A DNA stretch of 64,000 nt from PALG01 sp964495885. GTDB taxonomy: Bacteria > Bacteroidota > Bacteroidia > Flavobacteriales > Flavobacteriaceae. The stretch spans positions 127,409 through 191,408 of the forward strand of contig CAZBWO010000005.1 of assembly GCA_964495885.1 (NCBI GenBank), read 5' to 3'. The notes beneath the pieces were generated by a model. It saw only the letters and a program-made list of their open reading frames with translations. It ran no database searches and was not told the DNA's origin. Of the stretch, positions 25,492 through 33,634 are shown piece by piece (position 1 is the first letter of the stretch; each line of letters begins with the position of its first letter). A program made the position numbers and the translations under genes.

Positions 25492-27354
25492 ATGCTTGAG
25501 TTAGCGGGAATCATTATTTTAGGAATTTTAGCGCAATGGGTCGCTTGGAAATTTAAGATTCCAGCCATCCTCCCGCTTATTCTTATTGGTCTGGCCGTAG
25601 GTCCTTTGGCGACACTGGTTTTAGAGAGCGGCAAGCCATGGATACAGCCTATATGGGATGGAGACCGCGGATTATTTCCCGGTGAAAACCTCTTCTATTT
25701 TGTTTCATTGGCCATTGGAATTATCCTTTTTGAGGGCGGACTTACCTTAAAACGGGGTGAAATATCAAAAGTGGGCCCAGTTATTGGAAAGCTAATTAGC
25801 TTGGGCGCAGCAATCACTTTTTTTGGAGCAGGCGTTGCCGCTCATTATGTTTTCGGACTTTCCTGGAAGATTTCCTTTTTGTTTGCTTCATTGATAATTG
25901 TTACCGGCCCTACGGTAATTTCTCCCATTCTTCGGAATATTCCGCTAAAGAAGGATGTTTCTGCCGTATTAAAATGGGAGGGAATACTTATTGACCCCAT
26001 TGGGGCGTTGGTTGCGGTTTTGATTTTTGAATTTATAAGCGTTGGGGGAGATGTGGGGTATTCAAAACAAGCCCTTATTGAATTTGGTAAAATTGTACTT
26101 ATTGGATTTTCCTTCGGAATTTCGGGAGGGTATGCCTTGTATTTTTCGATTAAGAAAAAATTAGTTCCGCATTATCTATTAAATGTAGTTGCCCTTTCGG
26201 TGGTATTGCTCATTTTTGTGGAAAGCGATGTTTTTGCCCACGAATCTGGATTGCTTTCCGTAGTAGTGATGGGAATGTTTTTGGGAAACAGCGATCTTCC
26301 CAATCTAAAAGAGCTATTGTATTTCAAGGAATCATTGAGCGTGTTGCTTATTTCCATTTTGTTTATTTTGCTGGCAGCCAACATCAAAATAGAAGACTTG
26401 CTGCTTATTTATAATTGGAACACAGCTATTTTGTTGGCGTTGGTCATTTTTGTACTCCGGCCGCTTTCGGTATTTGCAAGCACCTATAAATCGTCATTAA
26501 AAGTCAACGAGAAGCTTTTTATTAGCTGGGTAGGTCCAAGAGGAATTGTAGCTGCCGGTATTGCTTCGCTTTTTGGAACAAAATTAGCCCAATACGGGGT
26601 AGAAGGCGCTCAATATATTACGCCCTTAGTTTTTGCTGTAGTGCTTGTAACCGTTTTGTTGAACGCAACAACAGCGCGGTTTTTTGCAAAAATTGTAGGG
26701 GTCTTTTTGAAAACTTCCGAAGGAATCCTTATCGTTGGGGCATCAAAACTCTCTAGGCTTATTGCGAGTTACCTTCAAAAAAACGGAAGGCACGTGGTTT
26801 TGGTTGACTCCAATAAATCCAACATCGCAAAGGCGAAGGATTTGGACTTAGAGGCCTGGCCAGCGAATATATATTCAGACGACCTTTCAAGTAATGTTGA
26901 ACTTAGTGACGTGGGCTATTTGTTAGCACTTACTGGGAGCCAGGAGGTAAATCAGCAAGCCATCAGTAGGTTTGGAAGTATTTTTGGAGAAACAGGAACT
27001 TTCCGTTTAATGTCTTCTGAAGAAAAATTGCTTGATAATCATTCAGACAACTCTACTCTTTTTTCGCACACTCATGATTTTAATATGTTGGAAGAGGTTT
27101 CAAGGACGTATCCATCTATTCAGGAGATTCCGGTAGATTCCAAAAAACAGCTTATGAAATTGTTGTCGATTATTGAAAAAGACAATGACACGGTTTCTCT
27201 TTTCCTGAAACTTCCAAACGGATATTTAGAGCTCATCAATCAAATTGATGATAAGGAAGTTTCAGAAGGTTGTCAGTTAGTTTACCTAGGAAAACCTTTA
27301 GATGTGGAAGAGTTAACCCAAGCGACCAAATCGTCAAAACAATCTCCAAACTAA
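25492..27354 (+). CDS. Na+/H+ antiporter (CPA1 type) with C-terminal TrkA-N/RCK domain
   Basis: A 620-residue inner-membrane protein. Residues 1 to about 400 form about a dozen membrane helices with the family phrases GIILFEGGLTL, TGPTVISPILR and WEGILIDPIGALVA (conserved Asp in the transport core), and later SWVGPRGIVAAGIASLF. From about 403 a Rossmann-type RCK domain starts (GILIVGASKLSRLIASYL, then VVLVDSN), which normally senses nucleotides. The antiporter plus RCK combination resembles the NhaP/KefB class. A 215-base divergent region separates it from the metallo-beta-lactamase-fold gene. A small lipoprotein gene follows 44 bases downstream. Confidence 0.92.
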   Translation: MLELAGIIILGILAQWVAWKFKIPAILPLILIGLAVGPLATLVLESGKPWIQPIWDGDRGLFPGENLFYFVSLAIGIILFEGGLTLKRGEISKVGPVIGKLISLGAAITFFGAGVAAHYVFGLSWKISFLFASLIIVTGPTVISPILRNIPLKKDVSAVLKWEGILIDPIGALVAVLIFEFISVGGDVGYSKQALIEFGKIVLIGFSFGISGGYALYFSIKKKLVPHYLLNVVALSVVLLIFVESDVFAHESGLLSVVVMGMFLGNSDLPNLKELLYFKESLSVLLISILFILLAANIKIEDLLLIYNWNTAILLALVIFVLRPLSVFASTYKSSLKVNEKLFISWVGPRGIVAAGIASLFGTKLAQYGVEGAQYITPLVFAVVLVTVLLNATTARFFAKIVGVFLKTSEGILIVGASKLSRLIASYLQKNGRHVVLVDSNKSNIAKAKDLDLEAWPANIYSDDLSSNVELSDVGYLLALTGSQEVNQQAISRFGSIFGETGTFRLMSSEEKLLDNHSDNSTLFSHTHDFNMLEEVSRTYPSIQEIPVDSKKQLMKLLSIIEKDNDTVSLFLKLPNGYLELINQIDDKEVSEGCQLVYLGKPLDVEELTQATKSSKQSPN

Positions 27355-27398
27355 AGACTATTTTTTTACAACGAGCGTTTCATTACAAAAGATTCTGC

Positions 27399-27623
27399 AT
27401 GAAAAATTTCAGCCTTATACTATTGCTTATACTATTTTTGGCCGCTTGTAAAGAGGATGAATCTGTTGCGTGCACAACCTGTAGTTCTGCGCAAACACCA
27501 AACTTTGAATTATGCCGTGAAAGCAATGGAAATGCTTCAGTAAATGGTGAAGATACGGGTACACAGTACGAAGTTTATTTAGACGGTCTTTTAGCGCTGG
27601 GCACTACCTGTGGAGGAATTTAG
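27399..27623 (+). CDS. Small cysteine-rich lipoprotein of unknown function
   Basis: A 74-residue protein starting at the ATG at 27399. The long in-frame upstream extension overlaps the antiporter gene in another frame and is not credible. MKNFSLILLLILFLAAC is a lipoprotein signal with lipid Cys17. The next residues KEDES are acidic, like the surface-export signal of Bacteroidota lipoproteins. The mature part has four more cysteines (25, 28, 39, 71), starting with CTTC, so two disulfides or a metal site are possible. I do not recognise a family. Its stop codon overlaps the lepA stop on the opposite strand. Confidence 0.7.
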   Translation: MKNFSLILLLILFLAACKEDESVACTTCSSAQTPNFELCRESNGNASVNGEDTGTQYEVYLDGLLALGTTCGGI

Positions 27624-29416
27624 TCGTTCAATTTTAATACGGCCATAAACGCTTCCTGCGGAATTTCTACATTTCCAACAGCCCGCATTCTCTTTTTCCC
27701 CTTTTTCTGTTTTTCCAATAATTTTCGCTTTCTTGAAATATCCCCCCCATAACATTTGGCGGTTACATCCTTCCGAAGTGCTTTTACAGTTTCCCTGGCA
27801 ATGATTTTTGAACCAATGGCGGCCTGTATAGGAATATCAAATTGTTGTCTCGGGATTAACTCCTTCAGCTTTTCGCACATTTTCTTTCCAATATCATAGG
27901 CATTATCCCTATGTAACAATGCTGAAAGCGCATCTACCGTATTTCCGTTAAGCAACACATCTACCTTCACCAAATTGGAAGCGCGCATGCCAATTGGGGA
28001 ATAGTCAAAAGAAGCATACCCCTTTGAAACGGTTTTCAACCGGTCATAAAAATCGAAAACAATTTCTGCCAACGGCATATCGAAGTTTAGCTCAACCCGG
28101 TCTTGAGTAAGGTAGGTTTGATTGGTTATTTGTCCCCTTTTTTCAATACAAAGCGACATAACCGGACCAACATAATCTGCTTTGGTAATAATGCTCGCTT
28201 TGATAAAAGGTTCTTCAACACGATCCAGCACCGAAGGGTCTGGAAGGTCGCTTGGGTTATTTACCAAAATGGAAGTTTCGGGATCTTTTGTGGTGAAGGC
28301 ATGATAGGATACGTTAGGAACGGTGGTAATCACCGTCATATCAAATTCACGTTCCAATCGCTCCTGAATGATTTCCAAATGCAACATACCCAGAAAACCA
28401 CAACGGAATCCAAAGCCCAAAGCTGCAGAGCTTTCAGGCTGAAAAACCAAAGAAGCATCATTCAACTGAAGCTTTTCCATAGAGCCTCTTAATTCTTCGT
28501 AATCTTCGGTATCTACGGGATAAATCCCTGCAAATACCATAGGCTTTACATCTTCAAAACCCTCAATCATATTCTTGGTGGGGTCTTTTGCGTCGGTTAT
28601 CGTATCTCCAACTTTTACCTCACGGGCATCTTTGATGCCCGTAATAAGGTATCCCACATCTCCTGTTTTGATTACTTTTTTAGGAAGTTGCTTTAATTTT
28701 AAAGTCCCTACCTCATCTGCATTATAGGATTTCCCAGTGGCCATGAATTTAATTTGCTGGCCTTTTGTGATTTCCCCATTTAACACCCTGAAATAGGTTT
28801 CTACCCCCCGAAAAGGGTTGTATACGGAGTCAAAAATCAACGCCTGTAGAGGCTCCTCGGGATTTCCTTTTGGCGCAGGGATTCGCTCAATAATGGCAGT
28901 AAGTATTTCCTGTATGCCAATACCTGTTTTGGCACTAGCGGGAATAACCTCCTCTGGGTTGCAGCCTAACAAATCTACAATATCATCTGTTACTTCTTCT
29001 GGATTGGCCGAAGGAAGATCCACCTTATTCAATACGGGGATGATTTCCAAATCGTTTTCCAGGGCCAAATACAAATTTGAAATAGTCTGTGCTTGAATAC
29101 TTTGAGCAGCATCTACCACCAATAGTGCTCCTTCACAAGCCGCAATGGAACGAGACACTTCATATGAAAAATCTACGTGCCCGGGAGTGTCGATTAGATT
29201 CAGGATATAAGGCTCTCCATTATGTAGGTAGTCCATCTGGATGGCATGGCTTTTAATGGTAATTCCACGCTCCCGCTCCAAGTCCATATTATCCAATAAT
29301 TGGTCTTGTTTTTCCCTGTCGGTTACACTTCCAGTGGCATCCAAAAGACGATCTGCCAAGGTACTTTTACCATGGTCGATGTGAGCAATAATGCAAAAAT
29401 TGCGGATGTTTTTCAT
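27620..29416 (-). CDS. lepA: Elongation factor 4 (LepA)
   Basis: The 598-residue translational GTPase acts on stalled or mistranslocated ribosomes. I place the start at 29416 (MKNIRNFCIIAHIDHGKST), giving the standard LepA length. The 13-codon upstream extension carries no homology. GTPase motifs are visible: AHIDHGKST (G1), RGITIKS (G2), DTPGHVDF (G3) and NKVDLPSA (G4). The EF-G-like domains II, III and V follow, and the LepA-specific C-terminal domain ends with KQKKGKKRMRAVGNVEIPQ (in parts). The -7 box TATATTTG lies at 29442-29449. It is divergent from dusB. Confidence 0.97.
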   Translation of the reverse strand: MKNIRNFCIIAHIDHGKSTLADRLLDATGSVTDREKQDQLLDNMDLERERGITIKSHAIQMDYLHNGEPYILNLIDTPGHVDFSYEVSRSIAACEGALLVVDAAQSIQAQTISNLYLALENDLEIIPVLNKVDLPSANPEEVTDDIVDLLGCNPEEVIPASAKTGIGIQEILTAIIERIPAPKGNPEEPLQALIFDSVYNPFRGVETYFRVLNGEITKGQQIKFMATGKSYNADEVGTLKLKQLPKKVIKTGDVGYLITGIKDAREVKVGDTITDAKDPTKNMIEGFEDVKPMVFAGIYPVDTEDYEELRGSMEKLQLNDASLVFQPESSAALGFGFRCGFLGMLHLEIIQERLEREFDMTVITTVPNVSYHAFTTKDPETSILVNNPSDLPDPSVLDRVEEPFIKASIITKADYVGPVMSLCIEKRGQITNQTYLTQDRVELNFDMPLAEIVFDFYDRLKTVSKGYASFDYSPIGMRASNLVKVDVLLNGNTVDALSALLHRDNAYDIGKKMCEKLKELIPRQQFDIPIQAAIGSKIIARETVKALRKDVTAKCYGGDISRKRKLLEKQKKGKKRMRAVGNVEIPQEAFMAVLKLND

Positions 29417-29441
29417 AACAAACTGCGTATTTGGCAGTCTG

Positions 29442-29449
29442 CAAATATA
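29442..29449 (-). promoter_or_regulatory. -7 element of the lepA promoter
   Basis: Reads TATATTTG on the minus strand, perfect TAnnTTTG, 25 bases before the lepA ATG. Together with the dusB box at 29503-29510 it makes a back-to-back divergent promoter region. Confidence 0.68.
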
Positions 29450-29502
29450 GGGCAAAAAAGCTGCTTTGTATTACTTTTTAAAGCGATTCACAATTTTATG
29501 GT

Positions 29503-29510
29503 TAATTTTG
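29503..29510 (+). promoter_or_regulatory. -7 element of the dusB promoter, almost touching the start codon
   Basis: TAATTTTG, perfect TAnnTTTG, only 5 bases before the ATG at 29516. If transcription starts at the usual distance, the dusB mRNA has no or almost no leader. Confidence 0.62.
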
Positions 29511-29515
29511 CACCC

Positions 29516-30508
29516 ATGGTAAAGATTGGAGACATAGATGTTGGGGAATTTCCCCTATTGTTGGCCCCTATGGAAGATGTGAGCGACCCACCATTTCGCG
29601 CTTTGTGTAAAGAACAAGGAGCAGACGTGGTGTATACCGAATTTATTTCTTCAGAGGGATTGATTCGCGATGCGGCCAAGAGCGTGCAAAAGTTGGATAT
29701 TTACGAAAAGGAGCGTCCTGTGGGGATTCAGATTTTTGGAGCGGTATTGGATTCCATGCTAAAAAGCGTGGAAATAGTGGAGGCTTCAGGACCAGATATT
29801 ATTGATATTAATTTTGGATGTCCGGTAAAAAAGGTGGTTTCTAAAGGTGCTGGGGCTGGGATTTTGAAAGACGTAGATTTAATGGTTTCCTTAACGGAAG
29901 CCATGGTAAAACACACGAAACTTCCTGTTACGGTTAAAACCAGGCTGGGGTGGGACCATGATTCCATTAAAATAGTTGAGGTTGCTGAACGGTTACAGGA
30001 TGTAGGCTGTAAGGCTATTTCCATTCATGGAAGGACGCGAGCCCAGATGTATAAAGGAGATGCAGATTGGGCGCCCATTTCTGAAGTAAAAAACAACCCT
30101 AGAATGCATATTCCGGTTTTTGGAAATGGGGATGTAAACACCCCTGAAAAAGCTATGGAAATGCGGGATAAATTTGGACTCGATGGCGCCATGATTGGGC
30201 GTGCAAGTATAGGGTATCCTTGGTTTTTTAAAGAAGTAAAACACTATTTCAAGACAGGGGAACATTTAGATCCGCCTACCTTAAAAGAAAGGGTAGATGC
30301 TGCGAAGCGTCATTTGCAAATGGCCATTGATTGGAAAGGGGAGAAATTAGGGGTTTTTGAAACCCGCCGGCATTATACCAACTATTTTAAGGGGATTCCG
30401 CATTTTAAGGAATACCGAACTAAAATGGTAACAAGTGATGATTCCCAATCTGTTTTTGACGCGTTTGAAGAGGTGTTGGATCGTTTTGGGGACTTCCAGT
30501 TTGTCTAG
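29516..30508 (+). CDS. dusB: tRNA-dihydrouridine synthase B-type
   Basis: A 330-residue FMN enzyme that reduces uridine to dihydrouridine in the D-loop of tRNAs. The start at 29516 gives MVKIGDIDVGEFPLLLAPM, the correct beginning of the TIM barrel. The frame is open much further upstream across the lepA promoter, which is not coding. The active-site Cys is C102 in DINFGCPVKKV. The FMN-phosphate region is visible in VFGNGDVNTPE and GLDGAMIGRASIGYPW. The C-terminal helical domain recognises tRNA. It is monocistronic and convergent with the LolCE-type permease gene, sharing CTAG at 30505-30508. Confidence 0.95.
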   Translation: MVKIGDIDVGEFPLLLAPMEDVSDPPFRALCKEQGADVVYTEFISSEGLIRDAAKSVQKLDIYEKERPVGIQIFGAVLDSMLKSVEIVEASGPDIIDINFGCPVKKVVSKGAGAGILKDVDLMVSLTEAMVKHTKLPVTVKTRLGWDHDSIKIVEVAERLQDVGCKAISIHGRTRAQMYKGDADWAPISEVKNNPRMHIPVFGNGDVNTPEKAMEMRDKFGLDGAMIGRASIGYPWFFKEVKHYFKTGEHLDPPTLKERVDAAKRHLQMAIDWKGEKLGVFETRRHYTNYFKGIPHFKEYRTKMVTSDDSQSVFDAFEEVLDRFGDFQFV

Positions 30509-31707
30509 GACAACAGTTTTTCGCTTACTCGCATGGAAGCCATCTTAGAGGCAAGAGCACCTAAAAATAAAATCGTCGCGAAAACAATTAGAAGATTAAT
30601 CACTTTAAATTTTACAGGATAGGGGAGGTTTCCAATGGGTACAAACCCAAACTGCAATTGAAGTAAGACTAAAGCACTTCCTAAAAATAATCCTATTATT
30701 ACTCCCAAAACGGTCATTAGGAAACCATTGTAGAAGAAAATCTTTCGGATGTCTTTAATGGTAAGCCCCATAAAATAAAGGGTTTTAATATTCCATCGCT
30801 TTTCCAGAATAATCATGATAATGGTTCCGGCCAGATTGAAAATAGCAATGGCCGCGATAAGACTCACAAAAAGATAGGTGAAAAGATTTTCGGAGTTCAA
30901 CATTTTATAGAGGGCATCGTTTTGCTGAATACGGTTTTTGATTTCAATTTCTTGAGGAATAACAGCCCTTAATTGCGAAACAACCTGTTCTTCCGAAGCA
31001 TTGGAAGAAAGCTTCAGCTCTAAATAACTTATTGCTAAAGAGTCAACACTAAGTAATTTTCTGGCAAGGTCTACATCTGTAAAGACATATTTGGTGTTTA
31101 ATTCCTCGTTTACTTCATAAATCCCGGAAGCCACAACTCTTTCCGAAGCAAAAGCAGCAGAGGGATCCATCATGTTTAGTTGGCCAGTCCCAGGTTTTGG
31201 CGCATATAATTCTATAAGTTCACCATAGTCCCTAATAGAGATTGATAATTTGGAGGAAATCCCAAAGCCAATCACTACTTCATTCTGCCCAGGAGAAAGC
31301 CATTCACCCAAATAGACCAAACTGTCTAAGGGAGTCACGGCGGCATATTGATTGTCAACTCCTTTTAAATAGGCAATATGGTTTTTATCATTGAACCTTA
31401 CAAAAATTCGGTCTTCCACAATTTTGGAAAATGCAGCAACCCCCTCAATGTTTGCAATGGTTTGAAACTGCTGTTCGGTAATCCTAAGTGTTTTCCCCGC
31501 AGCCGGGGTTACTTTTAAGTCACTGTCAAAAAAATTAGTGTATTGAAGGGCAAATTCCTTTAAACCCGCAAAACCGCTAAGCACCACAAACAAGGACATT
31601 GATCCAAGAATTACGGCGCCAATGGCAATACGTGAAATAATATTTACTGCGTTTTTATGACTTCTGGAAAACAGGTAGCGCCTTGCGATGTAAAGGGAGT
31701 GGTTCAA
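30505..31707 (-). CDS. LolC/LolE-type ABC transporter permease
   Basis: A 400-residue MacB/FtsX-fold permease. There is one N-terminal helix (about 22-45), a large periplasmic domain (about 50-270) and three C-terminal helices (about 275-390). The N-terminus (LYIARRYLFSRSHKNAVNIISRIAIGAVILG) is typical of the lipoprotein-releasing LolC/E subfamily, which extracts lipoproteins from the inner membrane. The ATPase partner LolD is not next to it. It begins 1 base after the rbfA stop, so rbfA and this gene form an operon, an arrangement I associate with flavobacterial genomes. Confidence 0.9.
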   Translation of the reverse strand: MNHSLYIARRYLFSRSHKNAVNIISRIAIGAVILGSMSLFVVLSGFAGLKEFALQYTNFFDSDLKVTPAAGKTLRITEQQFQTIANIEGVAAFSKIVEDRIFVRFNDKNHIAYLKGVDNQYAAVTPLDSLVYLGEWLSPGQNEVVIGFGISSKLSISIRDYGELIELYAPKPGTGQLNMMDPSAAFASERVVASGIYEVNEELNTKYVFTDVDLARKLLSVDSLAISYLELKLSSNASEEQVVSQLRAVIPQEIEIKNRIQQNDALYKMLNSENLFTYLFVSLIAAIAIFNLAGTIIMIILEKRWNIKTLYFMGLTIKDIRKIFFYNGFLMTVLGVIIGLFLGSALVLLQLQFGFVPIGNLPYPVKFKVINLLIVFATILFLGALASKMASMRVSEKLLS

Positions 31708-31708
31708 A

Positions 31709-32104
31709 TTATTTCTTTTTCCTTCGTGCTAACAAGTTTGGGTCCTCAATAGGATTATCTCCTCCTTCCACGGCTTTTTCGATGTTTTTGATATACTCTA
31801 ACGAGTCGTCATTGTAAAAACTTAATTCGGGCATTCTTCTTAACTGATTTTTAGTGAGCTGTGCAATGGTGTGCTTGATATTGCTTTTGATGCTGTTAAG
31901 CTCTTCAACTAATTTCCCAGATTTTTCTGAAGGGAATACACTTACGTAAACTTTTGCAATAGAAAGATCTGTAGTTACCGTTACTTTGGTAACCGAAATT
32001 AGAACTCCCGTGGTTCCTCTATCCCGAAGCATTTCCTGAAGCACCTTTGCAAGGTCTTCTTGAAGCACTCCTGCAATTTTTTTTTGTCTATTGGTTTCTT
32101 CCAT
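31709..32104 (-). CDS. rbfA: Ribosome-binding factor A
   Basis: 131 residues from the ATG at 32104 (MEETNRQKKIAGVLQEDLA). Six further in-frame codons upstream overlap the promoter box. The KH-type fold is visible in ISVTKVTVTTDLSIAKVYVSVFP and LRRMPELSFYNDDS, both family hallmarks. The protein helps maturation of the 16S rRNA 5' end in the 30S subunit. The C-terminus is short and basic (LLARRKKK). The -7 element TACTTTTG is only 4 bases before the start codon, which suggests a leaderless message. Confidence 0.94.
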   Translation of the reverse strand: MEETNRQKKIAGVLQEDLAKVLQEMLRDRGTTGVLISVTKVTVTTDLSIAKVYVSVFPSEKSGKLVEELNSIKSNIKHTIAQLTKNQLRRMPELSFYNDDSLEYIKNIEKAVEGGDNPIEDPNLLARRKKK

Positions 32105-32108
32105 GCTA

Positions 32109-32116
32109 CAAAAGTA
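32109..32116 (-). promoter_or_regulatory. -7 element of the rbfA promoter, almost touching the start codon
   Basis: Reads TACTTTTG on the minus strand, perfect TAnnTTTG, 4 bases from the rbfA ATG. Confidence 0.62.
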
Positions 32117-32145
32117 AAACATTTCGAGCCAAAGCGCTTATTTAT

Positions 32146-32153
32146 TAAATTTG
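32146..32153 (+). promoter_or_regulatory. -7 element of the methylmalonyl-CoA epimerase promoter
   Basis: TAAATTTG, perfect TAnnTTTG, 15 bases before the ATG at 32169. It excludes the upstream in-frame TTG at 32151 as a start. Confidence 0.62.
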
Positions 32154-32168
32154 AAAAAATATTTGAAG

Positions 32169-32576
32169 ATGGATAAAATAGAACATTTAGGAATAGCGGT
32201 AAGGGATTTGGAAAAAGCAAATGCAACCTATGAAAAGCTTTTTGGGGTTCCACCCTATAAGATAGAGGAGGTGGCTTCGGAAGGCGTAAAGACTTCGTTT
32301 TTTAAATGCGGGGAAAACAAAATTGAATTATTGGAAGCTACCAACCCAGACAGCCCCATTGCCAGATACATCGAAAAAAAGGGAGAGGGAATCCATCACG
32401 TGGCTTTTTCCGTAAATGATATTAAAGCTGAAGTGGAACGCCTTAAAGCCGAAGGATTTGTGGTTTTGAATGAAGAACCAAAAAAAGGGGCAGACAATAA
32501 ATGGGTGGTTTTTTTACACCCTAAATCGTCTCACGGAGTTTTGGTAGAGCTTTGCCAAGAACGAAACAATGCATAA
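32169..32576 (+). CDS. mce: Methylmalonyl-CoA epimerase
   Basis: 135 residues from MDKIEHLGIAVRDL. The glyoxalase/VOC fold has two beta-alpha-beta-beta-beta units. The metal ligands are visible as H in IEHLGIAV, E in NKIELLEA, H in GIHHVAFSVND and the late Glu in HGVLVELCQE. These features fit the racemisation of (S)- to (R)-methylmalonyl-CoA in propionate and odd-chain/branched-chain degradation. The mutase genes are not in this window. It is followed by a tRNA gene and transcribed from its own promoter. Confidence 0.93.
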   Translation: MDKIEHLGIAVRDLEKANATYEKLFGVPPYKIEEVASEGVKTSFFKCGENKIELLEATNPDSPIARYIEKKGEGIHHVAFSVNDIKAEVERLKAEGFVVLNEEPKKGADNKWVVFLHPKSSHGVLVELCQERNNA

Positions 32577-32604
32577 ATGTGTTGCAGTATTTTGGAAAGT
32601 GTTT

Positions 32605-32612
32605 TACATTTG
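32605..32612 (+). promoter_or_regulatory. -7 element of the CAU tRNA promoter
   Basis: TACATTTG, perfect TAnnTTTG, 11 bases before the tRNA. A TTG at 32582-32584 lies 20 bases upstream, somewhat long for a -33 element. Confidence 0.7.
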
Positions 32613-32623
32613 CAGCCACTTTG

Positions 32624-32697
32624 GGTCCCATAGCTCAGCTGGTTAGAGCACCTGACTCATAATCAGGGGGTCCTTGGTTCAAGCCCAAGTGGGACCA
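32624..32697 (+). tRNA. tRNA with anticodon CAU (elongator Met or lysidine-modified Ile)
   Basis: A 74-nt cloverleaf. Acceptor GGTCCCA pairs with TGGGACC, discriminator A. D-arm GCTC...GAGC, anticodon stem CCTGA/TCAGG with loop CTCATAA, variable loop GGGTC, and T-arm CTTGG TTCAAGC CCAAG. The G1-C72 pair rules out an initiator. Anticodon CAU alone cannot distinguish elongator Met from Ile2, which is read as AUA after lysidine modification. CCA is not encoded. Confidence 0.92.
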
Positions 32698-32808
32698 CTA
32701 TTTTCAGTCGGAAAAGCAATTTTTCGATTATTTTTTTGTTAATAATATGTTGATAGCAAGCAATTTTTGTTTGCAGTTTAAAAAAAATTATTACTTTAGC
32801 CCCCACAT

Positions 32809-33036
32809 ATGCGACCCCAAATCGTAACTATATTAACCCTACTACTATTCTTTGTGAATAGTTTTGCTTTGCTTGGGCAGACCCTTTCCGGTGGTTCTAA
32901 TCCACCGCCTCCACCACAGAGGACTGGTCCTGGTCTTCCAATCGACACAAATCTTTATTGGTTAATTTTTGCAGGTGTAGTGCTTGGGGTTTGGATTGCC
33001 TACAACAGAATAAAAGCGGTTAAGCCCCGCGCGTAA
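32809..33036 (+). CDS. Small PID-CTERM membrane protein
   Basis: A 75-residue protein with the layout of a sorting-signal protein. It has a signal peptide (about 1-23, ending in LLGQ), a Pro-rich stretch NPPPPPQRTGPGL, the tripeptide PID at 44-46, a single C-terminal membrane helix (about 50-64) and a short basic tail (NRIKAVKPRA). This is the PID-CTERM pattern known from Bacteroidota, analogous to PEP-CTERM, and almost nothing else is present in the mature chain. Function is unknown. A near-match promoter (TTTG 32770-32773, 18 bases, TACTTTAG 32792-32799) precedes it. Its last 17 bases overlap the riboflavin synthase gene on the other strand. Confidence 0.75.
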   Translation: MRPQIVTILTLLLFFVNSFALLGQTLSGGSNPPPPPQRTGPGLPIDTNLYWLIFAGVVLGVWIAYNRIKAVKPRA

Positions 33037-33607
33037 GCCTCGTTACATATTTCCCAATCACATCAAACTCTAAATTAACCTGGTCTCCTTTCTGAAGGGT
33101 GTTGAAGTTTGTATGTTCATAGGTATAAGGAATGATTGCCACACTAAATTCATTTAGGCCAGAAGAGGCGATAGTTAAACTAACACCATTTACTGTAATT
33201 GATCCCTTTTCTATCGTAATATTTCCGTGCTTTGGATCATATTCAAATTTATAAATCCAGCTACCTTCGTTTTTTGAAACAGCAACACAAACCCCTGTTT
33301 GGTCTACATGACCTTGCACCAAATGCCCGTCTAGGCGGTCTCCCAATTTCATTCCTCTTTCAAGGTTAACATTGTCGCCAATCTTTAGGGATGACAAATT
33401 TGTTTTGGATAGGGTTTCTTCAATTGCCGTAACGGTATAAACCTCATCTTGAATATCCACAACAGTTAAACAAACTCCATTATGAGCGACGCTTTGATCT
33501 ATTTTTAATTCCTTTGTAAACGGGCTCTTTACGGTTAAGTGAAGGTTTCCTTTTGAAGGTGTAACGTTTACAATTTTGCCAATTGCTTCAATAATTCCTG
33601 TAAACAT
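33020..33607 (-). CDS. ribE: Riboflavin synthase, alpha subunit
   Basis: 195 residues forming two homologous lumazine-binding barrels. The first starts with MFTGIIEAIGKI and contains SVAHNGVCLTV (about 40-50). The second starts near 95 with LVQGHVDQTG and contains GSITVNGVSLTI. The enzyme dismutates two 6,7-dimethyl-8-ribityllumazine molecules to riboflavin. The start MFTGIIE is invariant in the family, which fixes the start codon. No FMN riboswitch is possible in the 51 bases before pdxA. The -7 element lies at 33635-33642 and faces the pdxA box. Confidence 0.96.
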   Translation of the reverse strand: MFTGIIEAIGKIVNVTPSKGNLHLTVKSPFTKELKIDQSVAHNGVCLTVVDIQDEVYTVTAIEETLSKTNLSSLKIGDNVNLERGMKLGDRLDGHLVQGHVDQTGVCVAVSKNEGSWIYKFEYDPKHGNITIEKGSITVNGVSLTIASSGLNEFSVAIIPYTYEHTNFNTLQKGDQVNLEFDVIGKYVTRLTRGA

Positions 33608-33620
33608 GTATGCAAATAAT

Positions 33621-33628
33621 TACTTTTG
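33621..33628 (+). promoter_or_regulatory. -7 element of the pdxA promoter
   Basis: TACTTTTG, perfect TAnnTTTG, 30 bases before the pdxA ATG. It is 6 bases from the oppositely oriented ribE box, and transcription from each passes through the other. Confidence 0.6.
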
Positions 33629-33634
33629 TAGTAC

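Noticed and set aside
27270..27398. In-frame upstream extension of the small lipoprotein
   Set aside because: It overlaps the antiporter gene in another frame and has no leader character, whereas the ATG at 27399 opens a clear lipoprotein signal.
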